A stretch of DNA of 17,964 nt from Bacteroidota bacterium (GTDB taxonomy: Bacteria; Bacteroidota; Bacteroidia; Chitinophagales; Chitinophagaceae), in NCBI GenBank assembly GCA_023430465.1, contig JAEZAM010000137.1, forward strand, positions 1-17,964, written 5' to 3'. How positions within the stretch are numbered: the stretch's first letter is position 1; every line of letters begins with the position of its first letter. Below, piece after piece: positions 1-6,694 of the stretch. The position numbers and the translations under genes are program-made. Below the pieces are notes generated by a model that was not told where the DNA came from, ran no database searches, and saw nothing but the letters and a program-made list of their open reading frames with translations.

Positions 1-1223
1 GTATCGAGGATAACACCTACCATGATCAGCAGTGATGTACCACCGAAGAAGGTAGAGAATCCCTGTGTCACGCCGGCACGTTGTGCGATACCCGGAAGGA
101 TACCCACGAAGGCCAGGAGAATCGCACCGGGGAAAGTGATCTTATCCATCACATTACCGATATAGTCAGCTGTTGGCTGGCCAGGCTTTACGCCCGGGAT
201 AAATCCATTGTTCTGCTTCAGGTTATCCGCGATCTGCTTCGGATTGAAGATAAGAGCGGTATACAGGAAGGTAAACCCGATCACTACGATCGAATAGATC
301 AGCATGTACCAGAAGTTCTGGTGGTCTGTGAACATCCTTGATATTTCGTTCGGTCCCTGGCCGAGTGTGAACAGGGTCGGGAGGAACATGATCGCCTGGG
401 CGAAGATGATGGGCATTACACCGGCGCTGTTGACTTTCAGCGGCAGGAACTGGCGTGCACCTACGAACTGGCGGTTGCCCACGATCTGCTTGGCATAGTT
501 TACCGGCACCTTGCGTACACCCTGGATCAGCAGGATACATCCGAGGATGATGGCGATCAGGATCGCGATCTCAACAATGAACACGATGATCATACCAGCG
601 CGGGTTGACTTATCAACGAGCTCTTCCGTAAATGACTGCGGAAGGCGCGCGAGGATACCGATCATGATGATAAGCGAAGTACCGTTGCCGAGACCTTTAT
701 CAGTGATCTTCTCACCCATCCACATAACGAAGAGTGTACCGGCAGTGAGAACGATTACGGTTGACAACCAGAAGAACGGATAGCCTGCGATGATCGCAGG
801 ACCATGTGTCTGCTGGAGGTAAGTAACGTAAGCGGAAGCCTGGAGAATTGTTACTACAACAGTGAGGTAGCGTGTATACTGATTGATCTTCTTACGACCG
901 CTGTCCCCTTCTTTCTGCATCTTCTGGAATTTCGGTACGAGTACCGTCATCAGTTGCATGAAGATAGAGGCGGAGATATAAGGCATGATACCTAACGCAA
1001 AGATGGACGCCATGTTGAAGGCACCGCCGGCAAAGGTATTGATCAGGTCAAGGATACCGTTTCCTTCAGACTGGTTGGCTTCGAGTACGATTGGGTTGAT
1101 ACCCGGAAGTACGATGTGAGAGCCGACCCGGTAGATAACGATGAGCAGCAACGTGAAAAGGATCTTGCTTTTCAGCTCTTCGATGCTCCAGATATTCTTA
1201 AGCGTTTGAATTAATTTCTTCAC
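1..1223 (-). CDS. secY: Protein translocase subunit SecY (3' end outside window)
   Basis: SecY is the channel-forming subunit of the SecYEG translocon in the inner membrane. Reading the minus strand from 1223 gives VKKLIQTLKNIWSIEELKSK followed by a hydrophobic helix and the GSHIVLPGI segment typical of SecY. Later stretches such as GLGNGTSLIIMIGI and the many hydrophobic segments also fit the family. The frame stays open to the window edge for about 407 codons, so roughly the last 40 residues are missing. The start is GTG at 1221-1223: an in-frame TAA lies 21 bases upstream, with no ATG or TTG between. It is the last gene of the spc part visible here and is separated from rplO by a terminator and a candidate promoter, so it may be transcribed partly on its own. 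Confidence 0.95.
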   Translation of the reverse strand, partial: MKKLIQTLKNIWSIEELKSKILFTLLLIVIYRVGSHIVLPGINPIVLEANQSEGNGILDLINTFAGGAFNMASIFALGIMPYISASIFMQLMTVLVPKFQKMQKEGDSGRKKINQYTRYLTVVVTILQASAYVTYLQQTHGPAIIAGYPFFWLSTVIVLTAGTLFVMWMGEKITDKGLGNGTSLIIMIGILARLPQSFTEELVDKSTRAGMIIVFIVEIAILIAIILGCILLIQGVRKVPVNYAKQIVGNRQFVGARQFLPLKVNSAGVMPIIFAQAIMFLPTLFTLGQGPNEISRMFTDHQNFWYMLIYSIVVIGFTFLYTALIFNPKQIADNLKQNNGFIPGVKPGQPTADYIGNVMDKITFPGAILLAFVGILPGIAQRAGVTQGFSTFFGGTSLLIMVGVILD

Positions 1224-1250
1224 GGGAGTTAAAAAGATTTACGGGCCTTT

Positions 1251-1281
1251 AAAACGTACCTGGCAAAAGCTTCAGTACAAA
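1251..1281 (-). promoter_or_regulatory. Candidate secY promoter, Bacteroidetes type
   Basis: On the minus strand a TTTG (-33 element, 1278-1281) is followed after 19 bases by TACGTTTT (1251-1258), one base off the Bacteroidetes -7 consensus TAnnTTTG. Transcription would start about 20 bases before the secY GTG. It lies directly after the rplO terminator, which supports a restart function. The -7 mismatch keeps confidence moderate. Confidence 0.45.
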
Positions 1282-1304
1282 GAAAAAGACGCATTGAATG
1301 CGTC
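1279..1304 (-). terminator. Rho-independent terminator or attenuator after rplO
   Basis: On the minus strand GACGCAT, a three-base loop and ATGCGTC form a perfect 7-bp stem (1288-1304), followed directly by TTTTTCTTT. It lies 17 bases beyond the rplO stop, inside an otherwise continuous operon. It probably lowers, rather than ends, transcription into secY. Confidence 0.7.
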
Positions 1305-1321
1305 CGTGCAATTTAGTGAAA

Positions 1322-1771
1322 TTACTTAACTATTTCTACTGATCCACCGGCTGCTTCAACCGCTGCCTTTGCCTTTTCACTAGCTGCGTTCACTTTGAAT
1401 GTAAACTTGCCTTTAACTTCTCCGTTACCCAGGAGCTTGATCCGGTCTGTCTGACCGATCAGGCCATTGATGTACAGGTTTTCGAGTGAAAATTCCTGGA
1501 GGTTATATTTTTCTGCAAGCTGATCGATCTGGCCAACATTGATCACTTTGTATTCAACGCGGTGCGGGTTGGTAAATCCGCGTTTTGGAACACGACGCTG
1601 GATAGGCATCTGACCACCTTCATGGGCCATTTTGCTTTTGTAACCGGCACGGCTCTGACCACCTTTTGTACCTTTTGTAGATGTTCCGCCATGTCCGGAA
1701 CCATCACCACGACCAATTCTTTTTACCTTGTGTGTTGCGCCTTTTGCAGGTCTTAATTCGTGTAATTTCAT
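1322..1771 (-). CDS. rplO: 50S ribosomal protein L15
   Basis: L15 is a late-assembly protein of the large subunit that binds 23S rRNA. The 149-residue product opens with MKLHELRPAKGATHKVKRIG. It continues with the Gly/Lys/Arg-rich extended region (about residues 15-50, GRGDGSGHGGTSTKGTKGG) that threads into rRNA, then a compact C-terminal domain ending GGSVEIVK. Length and layout are normal. The ATG at 1771 is preceded by A-rich sequence without Shine-Dalgarno. A GGGG/CCCC hairpin (1789-1809) lies 17 bases upstream of the start. Upstream is rpmD (143-nt spacer); downstream is secY, behind a terminator. Confidence 0.97.
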   Translation of the reverse strand: MKLHELRPAKGATHKVKRIGRGDGSGHGGTSTKGTKGGQSRAGYKSKMAHEGGQMPIQRRVPKRGFTNPHRVEYKVINVGQIDQLAEKYNLQEFSLENLYINGLIGQTDRIKLLGNGEVKGKFTFKVNAASEKAKAAVEAAGGSVEIVK

Positions 1772-1788
1772 GATTGCTAATTTTTACT

Positions 1789-1809
1789 CGACGGGGTTTA
1801 TTCCCCTCG
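1789..1809 (-). promoter_or_regulatory. Hairpin in the rplO leader
   Basis: On the minus strand CGAGGGG and CCCC-G-TCG pair around an AATAAA loop, with one bulged G. The stem ends 17 bases before the rplO start codon, close enough to affect ribosome loading. The pairing is seen in sequence; a regulatory role is inference. Confidence 0.4.
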
Positions 1810-1833
1810 CTTTTGTTTAAACTAAAAATTCAA

Positions 1834-1909
1834 AACTCAAAACTTAAAAGCAGGAATTCCTACAAACTTCTGGAACTCATTTGAGCTTTGAAGTTTTAAG
1901 TTTTGAGTT
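1834..1909. repeat. Inverted repeat with perfect 16-bp arms
   Basis: The arm AACTCAAAACTTAAAA (1834-1849) is the exact reverse complement of 1894-1909, around a 44-nt centre that contains AGGAATTCCT and CTCATTTGAG palindromes. It fills much of the 143-nt rpmD-rplO spacer. Close variants of both arms recur at 15387-15521, so this is a dispersed repeat, not an rplO-specific signal. There is no U-tract that would make it an obvious terminator. Confidence 0.75.
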
Positions 1910-1914
1910 AGTTA

Positions 1915-2094
1915 TTACGCTTCTTCCACTTTCACCAGGTGCTCCACTTTGCGGACCATGCCGAGCACTTGTGGAGTGGCTTCCACTTCTTTCGAAGAGT
2001 TGGTTTTGTTAAGTCCAAGAGCCTGGAGGGTCAGTTTCTGGCGCTCCGGTCTGTCGATCGGGCTCTTTACCAAAGTTATCTTGATCTTTTTCAT
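1915..2094 (-). CDS. rpmD: 50S ribosomal protein L30
   Basis: L30 is a small protein of the large subunit. The minus-strand frame from ATG 2094 to TAA 1915 encodes 59 residues, opening MKKIKITLVKSPIDRPERQK and ending VEHLVKVEEA. The KxTLVKSPI start, the LGL segment (about residues 26-28) and the GMVRKVEHLV end are the L30 signature. Length (about 60 residues) and position between rpsE and rplO are as expected. It is a complete gene despite its small size. The upstream spacer to rpsE is 37 nt. Confidence 0.95.
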   Translation of the reverse strand: MKKIKITLVKSPIDRPERQKLTLQALGLNKTNSSKEVEATPQVLGMVRKVEHLVKVEEA

Positions 2095-2131
2095 GTTTAA
2101 TCTTTACTGATGTGCACGAATGCCGCATCGG

Positions 2132-2653
2132 TTATTGTCCATTAAATACTTTCTTCAGACCCAGTGTACGGGTTTTAGCCACCTGGATTGGTTCACGGAG
2201 CATTGCCAGCGCCTTGAAGGTTGCCTTTACCACGTTGTGTGGGTTGGCAGATCCGAGTGATTTGGCAAGTACGTCGGTTACGCCAGCGCTTTCCAGCACC
2301 GCACGCATAGAACCACCCGCGATCACACCAGTACCATGAGCGGCTGGCTTGATGAGTACTTTTGCAGCACCTTCCTTGGCCCATTGGTCATGAGGGATAG
2401 TGCCTTTCATCACAGGGACCTTGATCAGGTTTTTCTTGGCATCTTCGATACCCTTGGTGATGGCTTCCTGAACTTCTTTTGCTTTGCCGAGACCATGTCC
2501 CACAACGCCGTTCTCGTTACCAACCACCACGAGGGCAGAAAAGCTGAATGCACGGCCACCTTTTGTCGTCTTAACAACCCGGTTGATTGCAACCACTTTG
2601 TCTTTCAACTCGAGGTCACCAGCCTTAACCCTGTTTAAATTTACTTTTGACAT
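2132..2653 (-). CDS. rpsE: 30S ribosomal protein S5
   Basis: S5 helps hold the mRNA entry site and decoding accuracy in the small subunit. The 173-residue product has the N-terminal dsRNA-binding-like domain (about residues 15-80, with TTKGGRAFSFSALVVVGN and GHGLGKAKEV). The C-terminal domain carries GTGVIAGGSMRAVLESAGV and LGSANPHNVVKAT. The ATG at 2653 follows AAAAAGATATAA, a leader shared in near-identical form with rpsQ and rplV. A weak AT-only hairpin (2652-2671) touches the start codon. Spacers are 61 nt to rplR and 37 nt to rpmD. Confidence 0.97.
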   Translation of the reverse strand: MSKVNLNRVKAGDLELKDKVVAINRVVKTTKGGRAFSFSALVVVGNENGVVGHGLGKAKEVQEAITKGIEDAKKNLIKVPVMKGTIPHDQWAKEGAAKVLIKPAAHGTGVIAGGSMRAVLESAGVTDVLAKSLGSANPHNVVKATFKALAMLREPIQVAKTRTLGLKKVFNGQ

Positions 2654-2714
2654 TTATATCTTTTTATAAATTCTTGATGTTCTGATATCCGCCCGATTTG
2701 AGCCGGACGATTGA

Positions 2715-3074
2715 TTAAAATTGAAGACCACCTTCACGTGCTCCGTCTGCAACAGACTTTACACGTCCATGATACAGGTATCCGCCACGGTCAAAAACCA
2801 CTTCTTTCAAACCGAGGCCGGTCGCTTTCTGCGCCAGTGCGCTGCCAACGAGTTTGCTTTTTTCAACCTTGGTAACCTTTTGTGCGGCGATGTCCTTTTC
2901 ACGGGAAGAAGCCGAAGCCAGTGTTACACCGTTTACATCATCAATCAGTTGCGCGTAGATATCTGCGTTGCTCCTGAAGATGGAAAGACGTGGTTTGGTT
3001 GCGGTACCGGTGATCTTTCTCCGGATGTTGAACCTGATCCGCTGTCTTCTTGATGTCTTAACTTTTGAGTTCAT
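2715..3074 (-). CDS. rplR: 50S ribosomal protein L18
   Basis: L18 binds 5S rRNA together with L5 in the central protuberance. The 119-residue product shows the basic N-terminus (RRQRIRFNIRRKITGTATKP), then RLSIFRSNADIYAQLIDD, and the C-terminal FDRGGYLYHGRVKSVADGAR, all typical of L18. Length is normal. It lies between rplF (73-nt spacer with two small hairpins) and rpsE. The ATG at 3074 follows AATAAAATAAG, again without Shine-Dalgarno. Confidence 0.97.
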   Translation of the reverse strand: MNSKVKTSRRQRIRFNIRRKITGTATKPRLSIFRSNADIYAQLIDDVNGVTLASASSREKDIAAQKVTKVEKSKLVGSALAQKATGLGLKEVVFDRGGYLYHGRVKSVADGAREGGLQF

Positions 3075-3089
3075 CTTATTTTATTTGCA

Positions 3090-3142
3090 ATCCTGATGCT
3101 GCCAGGATATAATTTGAAAATTTGATCCGGTGACTACTCACC
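3090..3142. repeat. Two small hairpins in the rplF-rplR spacer
   Basis: ATCCTG/CAGGAT (3090-3108, 7-nt loop) and GGTGA/TCACC (3129-3142, 4-nt loop) are both perfect. The second lies 5 bases beyond the rplF stop codon. No U-tract follows either stem on the minus strand, so they look like mRNA stem-loops rather than terminators. Confidence 0.45.
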
Positions 3143-3147
3143 TGCTA

Positions 3148-3702
3148 TTACTTACCTGCTGCCTTACCAGCTTTTTTACGAACCACTTCACCCACATAAC
3201 GAACACCTTTTCCTTTGTATGGCTCAGGCTTACGGAGGCTGCGCAGTTTTGCTGCAACGGCGCCGATGAGTTGCTTATCAATACCTTCCAGGGTGATGAT
3301 CGGATTCTGACCTTTTTCCTGGGCAGTAGCTACTTTAAGTTCTTTGGGGATCTCAAAGATGATGTTATGAGAATAGCCGAGTGCAAGATCAAGTACATTG
3401 CCCTGGTTTGCAGCTTTGAAACCCACACCGATCAGCTCCAGCTTACGGGTATAACCATCGGTCACACCTTTAACCAGGTTAGCGATCAGGGCGCGGTAGA
3501 GACCGTGCATAGCGCGGTGGCGGATCTGGTCAGTCGGACGGGTGAAATTCACCTGGCCATCTTTCACTTCGACCTGGATGTCGCGGTCGATCGCTTCTTT
3601 CAGTTCACCCTTTGGTCCTTTGACGGTTACCACGTTGTCTTTTCCAACGGTAATGGTGACACCGGCTGGAATGATAACGGGTTGTTTTCCTATACGAGAC
3701 AT
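3148..3702 (-). CDS. rplF: 50S ribosomal protein L6
   Basis: L6 lies near the base of the L7/L12 stalk and contacts the sarcin-ricin loop region. The 184-residue product has the two repeated L6 domains: it opens MSRIGKQPVIIPAGVTITV and closes with the conserved RKPEPYKGKGVRYVGE segment (about residues 155-170) and a basic tail. Length is standard. It lies between rpsH (97-nt spacer with a 14-bp palindrome) and rplR. Confidence 0.97.
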   Translation of the reverse strand: MSRIGKQPVIIPAGVTITVGKDNVVTVKGPKGELKEAIDRDIQVEVKDGQVNFTRPTDQIRHRAMHGLYRALIANLVKGVTDGYTRKLELIGVGFKAANQGNVLDLALGYSHNIIFEIPKELKVATAQEKGQNPIITLEGIDKQLIGAVAAKLRSLRKPEPYKGKGVRYVGEVVRKKAGKAAGK

Positions 3703-3739
3703 GTTTAAAAAATTTGTTGTGAGTATAATTGTTTCTGCT

Positions 3740-3753
3740 GCTGACCGGTCAGC
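3740..3753. repeat. Perfect 14-bp palindrome in the rpsH-rplF spacer
   Basis: GCTGACCGGTCAGC is fully self-complementary. It lies 38 bases upstream of the rplF ATG. With no loop it could be a protein-binding dyad in DNA or a small stem in RNA. No function can be assigned from sequence. Confidence 0.4.
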
Positions 3754-3799
3754 CTGTATAGGTTACGGCTTAATGTATCTGCAGCGCTCTGTTGACTGA

Positions 3800-4198
3800 T
3801 TAATAGATGTAGCACAGTACTTCACCGCCTACATTCTGCGATTTAGCGTCCTTATCGGTCATCACTCCCTTGGAGGTAGAGATGATTGCCACACCCAGGC
3901 CATTCTTCACACGGCGGAACTCCGCAGGAGATGCGTACTGACGCAGACCCGGACGGCTTACCCTTTCCATGCTCTGGATAGCGGGTTGTTTGGTGGATGG
4001 ATCGTACTTCAGGGCGATCTTGATCACGCCTTGTTTTGAATCATCCTCGAACTTGTACTTCAGGATATAACCCTGGTTGTACAGGATCTCCGTCATGCGT
4101 TTCTTCAGGTTTGATGCCGGGATGTCTACCACACGGTGACCCGCCATTTGCGCGTTACGGATTCTGGTCAGGAAATCTGCTATAGGATCTGTTACCAT
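3800..4198 (-). CDS. rpsH: 30S ribosomal protein S8
   Basis: S8 is a primary 16S rRNA-binding protein and, in E. coli, the autogenous repressor of the spc operon. The 132-residue product opens MVTDPIADFLTRIRNAQMAG and ends with the signature ISTSKGVMTDKDAKSQNVGG and EVLCYIY, the rRNA-binding C-terminal domain. Length is normal. It lies between rpsN and rplF with 97-nt spacers on each side. Whether S8 represses this operon cannot be told; no copy of the E. coli S8 target was recognised near rplE. Confidence 0.97.
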   Translation of the reverse strand: MVTDPIADFLTRIRNAQMAGHRVVDIPASNLKKRMTEILYNQGYILKYKFEDDSKQGVIKIALKYDPSTKQPAIQSMERVSRPGLRQYASPAEFRRVKNGLGVAIISTSKGVMTDKDAKSQNVGGEVLCYIY

Positions 4199-4216
4199 AT
4201 TATTTGCCCTCCTACG

Positions 4217-4232
4217 TCCCGCCTAAGCGGGA
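4217..4232. repeat. Hairpin in the rpsN-rpsH spacer
   Basis: TCCCGC and GCGGGA pair perfectly around a four-base loop, 18 bases upstream of the rpsH ATG. It is GC-rich in an otherwise AT-rich spacer. No U-tract follows on the minus strand. Confidence 0.45.
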
Positions 4233-4295
4233 TAATTGGAAAAGTTTTTGATTGATTAATTGATTGATGGTGGCACCGGAGTACCTCCTATCGGC

Positions 4296-4565
4296 TTACC
4301 AGCTTGCTTTTTTCAAACCGGGAATCTTACCATTCAGCGCCATGTCTCTCATCATTACACGGGAAAGACCGAAGTAACGGATATATCCACGTGGGCGGCC
4401 GGTCAGTTGGCAACGATTCTTCAAACGAACGGATGAAGAGTTCTTTGGAAGCTCATCCAGTGCTTTGAAATCGCCGGCCTTCTTGAGCTCAGCACGCTTT
4501 GCTTCGTACTGGGCTACCATGCGCTGCCTTTTGATGTCCCTGGCTTTTACTGATGTCTTAGCCAT
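4296..4565 (-). CDS. rpsN: 30S ribosomal protein S14, zinc-independent form
   Basis: S14 assembles late into the head of the small subunit. The 89-residue product begins MAKTSVKARDIKRQRMVAQY and contains NRCQLTGRPRGYIRYFGLSR. Only one Cys is present, so the paired CxxC motifs of the short zinc-binding form are absent; the length also matches the long zinc-independent form. It follows rplE after 16 nt, a tight spacing that suggests coupled translation. A zinc-dependent paralogue elsewhere in the genome cannot be excluded. Confidence 0.96.
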   Translation of the reverse strand: MAKTSVKARDIKRQRMVAQYEAKRAELKKAGDFKALDELPKNSSSVRLKNRCQLTGRPRGYIRYFGLSRVMMRDMALNGKIPGLKKASW

Positions 4566-4581
4566 AATTGTTTATTTCTTT

Positions 4582-5160
4582 TTAGTTTGAATTTGATTTT
4601 GCTGCATTCTTGAATGGCATACCGAGTTCTTTCAGGAGCTCGTATGCTTCTTCATCTGTTGCGGCAGTTGTTACGAAGGTGATGTCAAGACCAGTGATCT
4701 TGTTTACCTTATCGATGTCGATCTCGGGGAAAATGATCTGCTCGGTTACACCCAGGGTATAGTTACCGCGGCCGTCGAATGCTTTTTCATTTACACCTTT
4801 GAAGTCACGAACGCGTGGCAGTGCCACAGCGATCAGCCTGTCGAGGAATTCATACATCTTTTCACCGCGGAGGGTAACACGCGCACCGATCGGCATGTGC
4901 TTACGCAGTTTGAAGTTGGAGATATCCTTCTTTGACATGGTTGATACAGCTTTCTGACCGCTGATGGTAGTCAGCTCATCCAGTGCGATATCCACCAGTT
5001 TCTTGTCTGATACAGCTCCGTTTACACCACGGTTGAGGCAGATCTTCTCCAGGCGGGGAGTCTGCATAACGGATTCATATCCGAATTTCTTCACCAGTGC
5101 GGGCACAACTTCGTTCTTGTACTTGTTGGCCAGTCTTGGGGTATAGGTCTTCGTACTCAT
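4582..5160 (-). CDS. rplE: 50S ribosomal protein L5
   Basis: L5 binds 5S rRNA in the central protuberance. The 192-residue product opens MSTKTYTPRLANKYKNEVVP. It contains LEKICLNRGVNGAVSDKKLV and IPIGARVTLRGEKMYEFLDR-like text (here HMPIGARVTLRG), then the GNYTLGVTEQIIFPEIDIDK signature. It is about 13 residues longer than the E. coli protein, mostly through a polar C-terminal tail (AAKSNSN). The start codon overlaps the rplX stop as TAATG, so the two are probably translationally coupled. Confidence 0.97.
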   Translation of the reverse strand: MSTKTYTPRLANKYKNEVVPALVKKFGYESVMQTPRLEKICLNRGVNGAVSDKKLVDIALDELTTISGQKAVSTMSKKDISNFKLRKHMPIGARVTLRGEKMYEFLDRLIAVALPRVRDFKGVNEKAFDGRGNYTLGVTEQIIFPEIDIDKVNKITGLDITFVTTAATDEEAYELLKELGMPFKNAAKSNSN

Positions 5161-5504
5161 TATTTTTTACCTCCCTGAGTTTTTTTGGTTTTAAAAACCC
5201 TTTCTGTCTTACCGTCTTTCCGCACGCGCGTCACTCTTGCACCGGCTTTTTGAGCGGGATCCCAAAGCATTACGTTGCTGATATGGATTGGAGCTTCTTT
5301 CTTCACAATACCACCTTTGGTGTTTTGTGCAGATGGCTTGGTATGTTTGGTAATGATGTTGACACCTTCAACGATCACTTTACCATCTTCCACCAATACT
5401 TCTTTAACGGTGCGTGGTTTGTCAAGTGCTTTATCTTCACCTGCGATCACCACCACACTGTCTCCTTTCCGGATATTGTACTTTGGTTTGAATCTTGTTT
5501 TCAT
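5160..5504 (-). CDS. rplX: 50S ribosomal protein L24
   Basis: L24 starts large-subunit assembly and lies near the exit tunnel. The 114-residue product has an N-terminal KOW motif (IRKGDSVVVIAGEDK, about residues 11-25), then VLVEDGKVIVEGVNIITKHT and a basic C-terminus. Its TAA overlaps the rplE ATG by one base. The 106-nt spacer to the upstream rplN carries two hairpins. Length is normal for the family. Confidence 0.97.
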   Translation of the reverse strand: MKTRFKPKYNIRKGDSVVVIAGEDKALDKPRTVKEVLVEDGKVIVEGVNIITKHTKPSAQNTKGGIVKKEAPIHISNVMLWDPAQKAGARVTRVRKDGKTERVFKTKKTQGGKK

Positions 5505-5551
5505 TTTACTATTCTTTACTCCGATTTTGCGGAATTGTTTATTTGTTTCTG

Positions 5552-5601
5552 TTCCGATCAGAATCGGAAGTTGTCGATACCGGTGAGGCGGGCCTTACCG
5601 G
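5552..5601. repeat. Two hairpins in the rplN-rplX spacer
   Basis: TTCCGAT/ATCGGAA (5552-5569, loop CAGA) is a perfect 7-bp stem. CCGGT/ACCGG (5580-5601) encloses an AGG/CCT inner stem. They stand in tandem, between the rplN stop and the rplX start. Neither is followed by a U-tract on the minus strand. Confidence 0.5.
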
Positions 5602-5610
5602 CGTCATTGA

Positions 5611-5979
5611 TTAAAGCACTTCTGGCGCCAGGGAAACGATCTTCATGTATCCCTTATCGCGGAGCTCTCTGGCTACCGGGCCGAAGATACGTGTGCCGCG
5701 AGGCTCATCTGCCTGGTTGAGGATCACCACGGCATTGTCATCAAAACGGATGTATGATCCGTCTTTACGACGCAGCTTGTTGGTGGTGCGTACGATGACT
5801 GCTTTGGCAACTGTACCTTTTTTAATACCGCCTGCAGGCAATGCGTCCTTCACGGTAACGACAATTTTATCGCCAATACCGGCATAGCGCTGTCCGCTAT
5901 TACCCAATACACGGATACACAGTACTTCCTTTGCACCACTATTATCCGCCACGTTCAATCGGCTTTCTTGCTGAATCAT
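5611..5979 (-). CDS. rplN: 50S ribosomal protein L14
   Basis: L14 lies at the subunit interface, where it contacts 16S rRNA. From ATG 5979 the product is 122 residues, the usual L14 length, and opens with the hallmark MIQQESRLNVADNSGAKEVL. It continues with GIGDKIVVTVKDALPAGGIK and ends RELRDKGYMKIVSLAPEVL. The same frame extends upstream to a TTG at 6024, but those 15 extra residues match nothing in the family, so the ATG was chosen. Upstream neighbour is rpsQ (104-nt spacer). Confidence 0.97.
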   Translation of the reverse strand: MIQQESRLNVADNSGAKEVLCIRVLGNSGQRYAGIGDKIVVTVKDALPAGGIKKGTVAKAVIVRTTNKLRRKDGSYIRFDDNAVVILNQADEPRGTRIFGPVARELRDKGYMKIVSLAPEVL

Positions 5980-6083
5980 TTTTCTAAGCTTTGAGCTATT
6001 GGCCTGTCCCGGTTTACGGAACAATCTCTAGCAATTAATACTATCTGTTTATATAAAGTACGGACCGGAGCCCGTAGCCGTGC

Positions 6084-6341
6084 TTACTTCACTTTTTCTA
6101 CCACTTCCACCAGTCTCCAGCGTTTTGTTTTGCTGAGAGGACGTGTTTCCATGATCCTTACCACATCACCGATGCTGCACTCATTCTTGTCGTCATGTGC
6201 ATGGAACTTGGTAGTCTTCTTTACGAACTTACCATAGATAGGGTGTTTTACTTTACGCTCAACCGCAACGGTAATGGTCTTCTCCATTTTATTGCTGGTG
6301 ACTACGCCTATCCGGATCTTTCTTAAATTTCTGTCTTCCAT
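6084..6341 (-). CDS. rpsQ: 30S ribosomal protein S17
   Basis: S17 is a primary 16S rRNA-binding protein with an OB fold. The 85-residue product opens MEDRNLRKIRIGVVTSNKME. It carries the signature KMEKTITVAVERKVKHPIYG and, near the end, IGDVVRIMETRPLSKTKRWR. Length is normal. The ATG at 6341 follows CAAAAAGATAAAA, the same leader block as at rplV. The upstream 100-nt spacer to rpmC contains two inverted repeats. Confidence 0.97.
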   Translation of the reverse strand: MEDRNLRKIRIGVVTSNKMEKTITVAVERKVKHPIYGKFVKKTTKFHAHDDKNECSIGDVVRIMETRPLSKTKRWRLVEVVEKVK

Positions 6342-6354
6342 TTTTATCTTTTTG

Positions 6355-6381
6355 AAAACCTGCAGTGCTGCAGGCGGTTTT
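6355..6381. repeat. Palindromic block, copy A, in the rpmC-rpsQ spacer
   Basis: AAAACC-TGCAG and its mirror (CCTGCAG at 6359-6365, CTGCAGG at 6368-6374, then GGTTTT at 6376-6381) form a nearly continuous stem with a 2-nt centre and one extra base. It continues into TTTTGAAAATG and GGGA, text shared with the block at 7965-8003. It lies 14 bases upstream of the rpsQ start. Confidence 0.6.
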
Positions 6382-6383
6382 GA

Positions 6384-6433
6384 AAATGTGGGAATGTGGG
6401 GAATGAAGGCTGGTTACTCACATTTCCACATTT
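6384..6433. repeat. Near-perfect 15-bp inverted repeat in the rpmC-rpsQ spacer
   Basis: AAATGTGGGAATGTG (6384-6398) pairs with 6419-6433 at 14 of 15 positions around a 20-nt loop. It ends 8 bases beyond the rpmC stop. Together with the adjacent palindromic block it makes up most of this 100-nt spacer. Confidence 0.6.
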
Positions 6434-6441
6434 ACATATCC

Positions 6442-6651
6442 TCATTTGGTCAGTTGCTTTTGCTTGAGTTCAGTTTCCACGCGGGCAATGTCCTTGCGCA
6501 GACCGCGGATCGTCATTGGATTTTCCAATGGTGATATGGCATGGGCAAACTCAAGTTTCTTCAACCTTTGTTTGTCTTCCTCCAGGCGCGCTTTGAGATC
6601 ACTCTCGCTCATCCCCTGGATGCTTTTTATAAAATCTGATTTCTTTGACAT
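6442..6651 (-). CDS. rpmC: 50S ribosomal protein L29
   Basis: L29 is a small two-helix protein next to the polypeptide exit tunnel. The 69-residue product opens MSKKSDFIKSIQGMSESDLK. It shows the amphipathic helical hairpin (LKARLEEDKQRLKKLEFAHA then NPMTIRGLRKDIARVETELK), matching the L29 signature of a conserved N/T-x-I-R-x-x-R/K-x-x-I-A-R core. Length and place between rplP (43-nt spacer) and rpsQ are standard. Confidence 0.96.
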   Translation of the reverse strand: MSKKSDFIKSIQGMSESDLKARLEEDKQRLKKLEFAHAISPLENPMTIRGLRKDIARVETELKQKQLTK

Positions 6652-6694
6652 CTGTATTAATTTGAAAAGTGGTAATTGTTATTCCAGGCGATGC

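Noticed and set aside
3130..3708. Long plus-strand open frames opposite ribosomal genes (for example 192 codons opposite rplF, and those opposite rpsC and fusA)
   Set aside because: They are shadows of strongly biased codon use in the real genes; their products are low in recognisable motifs and the opposite strand is certain.
5980..6024. 15-residue N-terminal extension of L14 from a TTG
   Set aside because: MIQQESRL is the conserved start and gives the standard 122 residues.
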